Shown: in pieces, positions 57,600 to 64,000 of the stretch
Numbering within the stretch: the stretch's first letter is position 1
How the letters are laid out: every line of letters starts with the position of its first letter
Assembly: GCA_030077755.1 (NCBI GenBank)
Contig: JAQJZZ010000015.1
Location: 496,001-560,000 of the forward strand
Source: Filosporella fistucella
Taxonomy: Eukaryota; Ascomycota; Leotiomycetes; Helotiales
Length of the DNA: 64,000 bases
Direction: 5' to 3'
Notes under the pieces: generated by a model
Told to the model about the DNA's origin: nothing
What the model saw: only the letters and a program-made list of their open reading frames with translations
Databases searched by the model: none
Translations under genes and position numbers: made by a program

Positions 57600-58030
57600 T
57601 CACTGGATTTGAGAGCCAGGTGTCCTTTATATGGGTTGCAAGGATCTCTGATTTGATCTAAATATATATCTTAGGGTTTTAAGAATGTGTGCACTTTGCA
57701 ATAAGAATTAATTTACGCTGCCCAAATATTTCCTCTACCATTGATTATGACGTTTCATTCAACAATGATACTATTCGGTATTTTCCACACACAACATCTG
57801 ATTTCTCATAACACACAGTGAAGACTTAGGGTTGAATAAAATGAACTATTCTGAATATTGTAGGCACATGCTCGTCTCGGGGCCAGTGATGCCGGTGTTA
57901 AGTAATATATGAAAACCTTAGGATCAGCTGCGCCATACTTCCTTACATTCAACTGGAATTCATGGACTAGTATAAGAAAGTGCACGGTATCTGCAACGAT
58001 ATTTGTCTGCTCCAAAGTGCGCGTACAAAA
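57600..58030. promoter_or_regulatory. Lactonase upstream region with near-match to cluster motif
   Basis: TCGTCTCGG at 57872-57880 matches eight of nine bases of the cluster motif, about 150 bp before the lactonase start. Nothing else is recognised. Confidence 0.4.
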
Positions 58031-59083
58031 ATGTCCACCCAATTATCAGCATTCACCACATTCGACCCTCGTTTCAAAAAGCTCCTTGGCTCAGAACCAG
58101 CTCTCGAGCTTCTACTCGAACACTCCGACTACCCATTCGCTCACGAAGCAGGCGTATTCTTCCCCGACAACAACGAGCTCTTCATAACCAGCAATCAATT
58201 TTACAATTCGAAACAAGAGCGATGTGTTCAAATCTCTAAAGTCTCTTTCGGAGGTGACTCATCTCCGCCGACAAAAGAAGAGATTCCCTCTCATGGCATC
58301 CCTATGGCTAATGGAGGTATAAACTACAAAAACGGCGTTCTGTTTTGCGCCCAGGGAAATGAATCTCTCCCAAGCGGTTTATATCACATGTCACGATCAC
58401 CTCCGTACACTACCACGCTCCTCATCTCCTCATTCTACAACCGACTCTTCAACTCCGTCAATGACGTGGTGATTCATTCCGACGGCAGTGTCTGGTTCAC
58501 TGATCCTATCTACGGATATGAACAAGGGTATCGACCTCAACCTAACTTGCCTAATCAGGTATACAGGTACGATCCCCAGACCAAGGGAATAAGAGCTATG
58601 GCAGATGGTTTTGGAAGACCGAATGGAATTTGCTTTAGTCCAGGAGAGGAAACGGTTTATGTTACTGACACCGATTTGGTGCATGGGGAAGGGGGGATGG
58701 ATGGAGGGAGGGCCAGTTGTATGTGAGTACTTTCCTCTTCACGATATTGACGACATGAATTGGTAATGAAAAATAGATATGCATTTGATGTCACATACTA
58801 TCATGGACAACCATTCATGACAAATCGGAGATTATTCGCTATGGCTGCAAATGGCATCCCAGATGGAATTAAATGCGATATGGAAGGGAATATTTACAGT
58901 GGATGTGGAGATGGGATTAATGTCTGGTGTCCTGGTGGTGTACTACTAGGAATCATTAAAGTTGATGGAGGAGCTGCGAATTTCTGCTTTGGGAAGGAGG
59001 GAGCTATGTATATTTTGAATGAGCATAGATTGTGGAAAGTTCAGTTATCAAAGGAGATTAGAGGGGCTTTATTGAACATTTAG
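58031..59083 (+). CDS. SMP-30/gluconolactonase-like sugar lactonase
   Basis: Exons 58031-58722 and 58777-59083 encode 332 residues from ATG 58031 (MSTQLSAFTTFDPRFKKLLG); the frame upstream opens with GTG only. Beta-propeller segments typical of SMP-30/gluconolactonases are present: EAGVFFPDNNELFITSNQ, NDVVIHSDGSVWFTDPIYGY, GFGRPNGICFSPGEETVYVT and the metal-binding NGIPDGIKCDMEGNIYSGCG. No signal peptide is seen, so it is cytosolic. It would hydrolyse the lactone made by the LRA1-like dehydrogenase to the sugar acid. I recall yeast L-rhamnono-lactonase as a different hydrolase fold, so the step is assigned by context, not orthology. Confidence 0.82.
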
Positions 59084-59912
59084 ATGATATCAAAATATTT
59101 GTATTTGGTGGTTGCATGTTCACTCTCTGCAAAATCAATAAGTAGTGAGTCAAATGGCGGGGTAATTTTGCAAAATAGAGTGGTAATTGTAATTTTCAGG
59201 GAAAAACTGGGCACTCAGAGCTTATATCATAAATCACGAGACATATACTTGGAATAGGAACCAGTATCTCAGGTGCCTATGTATTTGGCATTGAAAGCGG
59301 TCATTATTCGCACCGAATAGAGCGATGCCTCGAGACGAGGTCGTGTTGTTACCTTAATCTGAAGTGGAGTTTCTGCCCCGCAATCATGGCTTGTAAGCGA
59401 GGGCCCCTTTTTGAGCCCTCGAGGCGAGACAAGTTTGTAGCACACGTACGCAATTATCTCACCCACGGTGAACATTCTGATAAACCCACTTTGTTACACA
59501 TACAAGCCAACACTCCAGGCCACACATAATTGGGTTTGGTCCTAGGGACCTCGGTACGGTACACCTTTACAGCTATCCTTGCTTTCAGGTGATTCAGGGG
59601 TCAAAGTAGATTTTTTTGTGTCAGACACTGGCGAAGGATTTGATTTGTGAGACCCAAGAGTTTCGCGGGGTACAATCCCGTTCATAGAATGAACGGCAGT
59701 AATACCCAAGCAAGTCTCCGCTATGCTATGTGGAGCCTAGAGCTTGTGACTTCGTGTCGATCAAGTAAGATGGTGGCGGCAGTTTCGGGACGAGACAGAA
59801 GAAATATCTTTATATAGCAGATAACGTACCATATCGTGCTAAGTGATCTCTTACCTTGTTGCAGTCGATAACTTCGCTTCATTTTCTTCTATCTCAAGCA
59901 AATAACTCCAGA
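59084..59912. promoter_or_regulatory. Promoter of third SDR with cluster motifs
   Basis: Exact TCGAGACGA at 59330-59338, near copies TCGAGGCGA at 59419-59427 and TCGGGACGA at 59785-59793. A TATATAG box at 59811-59817 lies about 100 bp before the start codon. Confidence 0.58.
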
Positions 59913-60924
59913 ATGGCTCCATCCGCAGTCGAGAGTGCAACTCCAGTAGTTGCTAAAGCTGCTGCTGCCACTTCGCAAGTGACAACACAAATTGGACTTC
60001 CTGGGAAAATAATTGCTAGTACATTTTCCCCCTTAAGACTCCGTCTAATCACTCATGTCATTTATAGTCACCGGTGCAAATAGAGGAATTGGGCTAGGAA
60101 TTGCAGAATGTTGTCTATCAAATGGAGCTGCGAAAGTTTACTCGATAGATATTACTGAGCCTGGAGATGATTTCGCAGCCATTTCGAAACACTTTCCCGG
60201 GAGAATATTCTCGTTGCAGGCCGATGTTACGAAGGAGGATAGTGTGCAGGTAGCAGTAGACAAGATCATTGAGGAGAATGGTGCTTTGCATGGAATGGTC
60301 GTGAATGCTGGACGGACTAACCATAAAGCTGCTCTTGATTTTACGCAAGCGGAGATCGAAGCACTTTTCAATGTCAATGTATGTTTTCGTTCTCTACCTG
60401 ATAGTTGCTCCTTCATTTCCCAAATCTTTGAAAATACTAATGCGCTACAGCTCTTCGGCGCTTTCTACTGTGCCCGCGTCGCAGCCCGCGCCTTTATCAA
60501 ACTCAACATCAAAGGCGCAATCGTTTTCACAGCCTCCATGGCCTCATACAGACCCAACAAAATCGTCCCTTCGACACCTTACGGTGCATCCAAAGCTGGA
60601 GTACGAAACATGACACACACACTTGCTATGGAATGGGCCAAATACGGTATCAGAGTCAATAGTGTATCTCCTGGTTTGGTGAAAACGGCGATGACATACT
60701 GGGTACCGCAGCAACCGGATTGGGAACAACAATTGAAGTACTATGGAGGTATACCGAGATTGGCGGAGGTGCAGGAGCTGGGCGGTGCTTATGTGTATCT
60801 GTTGAGCGATGCGGCGAGTTATACGACATCTATTGATATTCCCGTTAATGGTGTCATTGGAAGTGAGTATTTCCCCCTTGTCTTAAAGCTTTGATGTGAT
60901 GCTAATTCTCGTCCAGTCTGCTAG
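59913..60924 (+). CDS. Short-chain dehydrogenase/reductase (sorbose/xylulose reductase-like)
   Basis: Four exons (59913-60018, 60068-60378, 60451-60862, 60917-60924) encode 278 residues. An Ala/Thr-rich N-terminus precedes the cofactor loop ITGANRGIGLGIAECC, assembled across the first intron. GMVVNAGRTNH, the active site TASMASYRPNKIVPSTPYGA-SK and RVNSVSPGLVKTAM are complete. The last exon adds only Ile-Cys-stop; without that splice the protein would end in SEYFPLVLKL. The family reduces or oxidises ketoses and polyols. With three copies of the cluster motif upstream it is the best candidate for a second dehydrogenase step in the sugar pathway. Confidence 0.85.
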
Positions 60925-61613
60925 TTGTTGTAAATATTGTCCTTGGTATACTAGATCATGCATATATATCAAAATCAATTTCACATCTTCAGAACATAGC
61001 GGTCTCGTATGTGGCGTAGTATAGAACCAAACTTCGGCGTTACGAGTTCGATGACTGTTCGCCTCACTTTAACCAAAGACAAGGTTTTCTAATCCACACA
61101 CAAGTACCGAGCTTTGGAACTTCCTTACTGCCTCTCAATTGGTTATTCAACATTCAAATCCCGCACATTATTGCTGAAGTAAGCATCCTACTTTTTATCT
61201 CCGCCTCCACCCCCTTGTCTGCAGGTCTCGGTTAGGAGTTAAGGAGTGATTACTGAACATCCTCCGCCAGCCCACTCCTATCAACAACATCTTGAACTGT
61301 GAGCCTCGCTCTCACTCTACATTTCCCAGTTTTTGAACATGATTTGTTTTGGACAGATCATTAATCATGATGGCCTTTCTCGAGGCGCTGTTATATCCTC
61401 ATCGACGCATGCTTCACAATCAGCACCGCGATCATGTTTCACTTCGGCCGCACGACATTGCGACGGTTCGTATATAAGAATCCATTTTCCTCTCAAAAAA
61501 TTCAATCTGCATTCTGTACTTCCCAATATCATTTGCACCAACCAATCACAATTCCATCTCCAAGTTCTTTACCAACTTCCAAGTATTTTTCAACCTCCAA
61601 TCCAACATCCAAA
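60925..61613. other. Intergenic region
   Basis: Promoter of the carbonic anhydrase gene, with a TATATAAG box at 61471-61478. TCGAGGCGC near 61379 partly resembles the cluster motif. No gene is seen. Confidence 0.45.
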
Positions 61614-62371
61614 ATGATCACCGGACCACTCGTCGAAATGTTGTCTCGAAACGCGAAACTTGTGGAGAACTATAAAGCACCACCTGGATTAATGGAGATG
61701 CGCAAAGGGATGTTGTCGTCTGGAGCTGGTGTTGTAGTTCGTATGTGTCGCCATAATAGCCTCCCTTTCCTCTCTCGATACTGATGCAGACCAGTATCAT
61801 GTTCTGATCCACGCCTGAACCCTTATCAAATTCTAGGAATCGATCCTACCCTCAGTATGTCTCTTTTATCCCAAGTTTTTCACATCAAGAATCCAAACTT
61901 ACACATATCAGAGGCTACGATGGTCAGAAATGCAGGCGGCAGAGCAATGGACGCTATTCGAACCTTATCAATTTTGCAAACCATTGGTGCACCTGGAACT
62001 ATTGTTGTGATGCATCATACAGGTACTTTAGCCTCCGTTGAACAATTTCAATCACCGAAAGCATGTATTGACCATGAATCAGACTGCGGAATGACCCACT
62101 TTCACGATTCGACAATAAAAGAAGCCCTTTCCGAGATTTCACCAGAAGCGAGGAAAGCCAGTGCCGATATGAAATTTGGAGAGATTATTGAGTAAGTTTT
62201 AGGCTTCACTGAAGCATATTAGTTGAGGATATACTAATAGTTCTTAGCGTTGAGGAGAGTATCAAAGAAGATATTGAGCTTCTTCGAGCATCTCCATTGA
62301 TCAAGAAGACTACCCAATTAGTGGGCCTGAAATTGGATATTAACACTGGATTGCTTACTCAGATCGAGTAA
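61614..62371 (+). CDS. Beta-carbonic anhydrase
   Basis: Five exons (61614-61740, 61795-61854, 61912-62022, 62083-62191, 62248-62371) encode 176 residues. Splicing restores the complete active site: VVLSCSDPRLNPYQILGIDP with zinc ligand Cys45 and the Asp47-Arg49 dyad, RNAGGRAMDAIRTL, and VVMHHTDCGMTHFH with ligands His98 and Cys101. Without exon 2, only 60 bp long, both the Cys and the dyad would be lost. The enzyme hydrates CO2 to bicarbonate in the cytosol. The short form and C-terminal GLKLDINTGLLTQIE resemble small fungal beta-class enzymes of the CanB type rather than the longer NCE103. Confidence 0.9.
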
Positions 62372-63280
62372 TTTGATGGAAAGAGAGAGATGATTGAGGA
62401 TGAAATGTAATTACATAAATGAAATTTCACCATAGAATTGAATAAATTTCAGTATTACAAATGATCTGAAATCTGGCAAGTCACGTGTATTATGATATAT
62501 TACCCCTTTCTCAAAGTGCCGACTCAATCGTCGGTAGTTGCTTTCTCTAACAAGTAATTAAATCGTGTCAAGTCTTTACATAGTGGCACAGCCTGCTATA
62601 GTATAGCCTCCTCCAAGCATATTCAACTCACAAGCCAAGCCAATTGGTGGCCCATCTCCCACTCCAAAACCCACTTCTCTGCACTAATCCCACCACCATG
62701 GAACAATTATGCCAAGTAATATATTTCAATCTCCGTTCCCTTTCCCCAAACCCATTCTTTTTCACTCTTTCACGAACAACAGCTTGACGGTTTGAGAACC
62801 GATTGGTGGCAATTCCCCCTTGCTCGGCTAATTAAGGTTGATGGACACAGAACCTCCGTTTCCCTATATAGTCTAGTTTTCCTCGAAATCTCTAAAATTT
62901 CCTCAAAAGTAGAATTGAAATGCATCAATAGTTGTTGATGGCTTGAGATAGGGATCATATGTAGAAGACGATGCGAGAGGGTTAAAAGGGGAAGAAAACG
63001 TGGTGTAGTTGTGTAGATTTGGAGAGGGGGGCGATGCGACGGCCCGAGATGGCGGGTGGAGGGTCCGAAGGAGGCGATAGACAGGGGAAATGTGGAGGAT
63101 ATGCTTGGTGGTGGGGAGGGAGTTAAAGAGGTAGTGGAGATGGGTAGGGATATGGTGGGAGGAGGGGAAATGTTCCGAGGGGACATCCATGAGGCGCGGA
63201 AATGTATATAAATTTGACACTTCCCATCTTTTGGCAAGACACGTTGTCTATAATCCTGTGTTGCAAGAAAACGGTTCAAG
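62372..63280. other. Intergenic region, acetylesterase promoter
   Basis: About 0.9 kb without a gene. An XlnR-type GGCTAA (62826-62831), a CreA-type GTGGGG (63111-63116) and a TATATAAA box (63205-63212, about 70 bp before the start codon) are consistent with a cell-wall-degrading gene. Single hexamers are weak evidence. Confidence 0.45.
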
Positions 63281-64000
63281 ATGCCTTCTCTATTCTTGAT
63301 CACAGCTGCCGCCTTGACTAGTGTCGTGGGAGCACAGACTGTTGCACCATTGTGGGCACAGTGTGGCGGGTTAGGATTTACAGGACCTACGGCATGTGCA
63401 GCAGGAGCTTATTGCCTGTATTACAATCAGTACTTCAGTAAGTCGTATCCAAAATTTAGTTTTGTTGAGGATATAGCTGATCAGAATAGGTCAATGTATG
63501 CCTGTCCTTTCGACTTCGACGACACTTGCCACGTCGACACGACCAGCTACCTCATCTAGCTCCTCCAGCTCGAGCAAGTCATCCACTAAGAGTTCTTCCT
63601 CGTCATCCAATGCTGCATTGACGACTTACACTAAAACGACTACCACCATTTCATCTTCAAAGACTTCTGTGGCCTCAACTAAGACCTCAACTTCCGTCAC
63701 TCCAGCTGTAACAGGATATCAATACCTGCTCTCTTTGTAAGTCAACTGGTCTCTCCCTTACTCGTAGGGACATACTGATGTGAATTTAGTGGAGATTCCT
63801 ACTCTCAAACCGGCTTCGATGTCACCCAAGCAGCAGCCAACCCAGCTTCAGCCTCCAACCTCCTCAGTAATCCACCATTCCCAGGATGGACCACAAGTGG
63901 AGGAAGCAACTGGATTGATTTCGCCATCGCTAAATACAACCACTCTCTCATCCTAAACTACAATCTTGCCTACGGAGGAGCTACCACAGATGCAGCACTC
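63281..64000 (+). CDS. Secreted CBM1-linker-CE16 acetylesterase, 3' end outside window
   Basis: Exons 63281-63437, 63490-63736 and 63790 to the window end. A signal peptide ([18 protein letters not shown]) is followed by an N-terminal family 1 carbohydrate-binding module ([32 protein letters not shown]), completed across the first intron. A Ser/Thr/Lys-rich linker, probably O-glycosylated, covers about residues 58-125. The catalytic domain opens with [13 protein letters not shown], the SGNH-hydrolase Ser box, then [18 protein letters not shown] and [15 protein letters not shown]. This layout matches fungal CE16 acetyl esterases that deacetylate hemicellulose fragments. The C-terminal His box lies beyond base 64000. 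Confidence 0.87.

Noticed and set aside
61855..61911. Carbonic anhydrase lacking its catalytic cysteine
   Set aside because: The open frames suggest this, but a 60-bp exon at 61795-61854 supplies CSDPR, so the active site is complete.
1..64000. CRISPR arrays, bacterial operons, plasmid or phage genes
   Set aside because: The window is eukaryotic: spliceosomal introns in most genes and fungal-specific families throughout.

Overview
The window is nuclear DNA from a filamentous ascomycete (Pezizomycotina). Short introns of 46-123 bp have GT-AG borders and CTAAC/CTRAY-like branch sites, and the genes include Zn2Cys6 regulators, SUR7/PalI-like, POT and CBM1 proteins. A Leotiomycete is my best guess from the general character of the proteins; this is not proven. 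About 27 genes are supported on both strands. Exon structures were read by hand, and for nearly every complete gene the exon lengths add up to a multiple of three.

Layout. 1-3.7 kb: a GH43 glycosidase gene broken by an in-frame TGA, divergent from a Gfo/Idh/MocA dehydrogenase. 3.7-5.8 kb: a short minisatellite and an AT-rich relic. 5.8-12.8 kb: a Ppr1-like Zn2Cys6 regulator and a DHA-type MFS transporter. 12.8-20.6 kb: a 7.9-kb stretch in which I can support no gene. 20.6-22.8 kb: an LSO2/CCDC124 ribosome factor and a UEV-like protein without a catalytic cysteine. 23-43.4 kb: a run of poorly known, partly disordered proteins, three of which share a short helical module. Lying among them are a histidine acid phosphatase pseudogene, a SUR7/PalI-like membrane protein, a POT peptide transporter and an FAD monooxygenase. 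44-48 kb: a GT1 glycosyltransferase, a small Cys/His protein and a newly assembled small secreted six-cysteine protein.

48.1-60.9 kb looks like a sugar-catabolism cluster. It holds an SDR, an L-rhamnose-1-dehydrogenase-like SDR (LRA1 type), a Zn2Cys6 regulator, a class II aldolase, a sugar/H+ symporter-type MFS protein, an SMP-30-type lactonase and a third SDR. Their promoters share the sequence TCGAGACGA (or its reverse complement): five exact copies plus degenerate ones, all noncoding as far as I could see. This suggests one regulon, presumably served by the cluster's own regulator. L-rhamnonate dehydratase is not in the window, and the aldolase is of a different family from the known fungal 2-keto-3-deoxyrhamnonate aldolase, so the substrate remains an inference.

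61.6-64 kb: a five-exon beta-carbonic anhydrase with a complete active site, then the start of a secreted CBM1-linker-CE16 acetylesterase that runs off the window.

The findings I rate highest are the shared promoter motif and its cluster, the helical-module protein family at 28-42 kb, the in-frame GC-AG intron that splits the zinc cluster of the cluster regulator, and the small secreted cysteine-rich protein.
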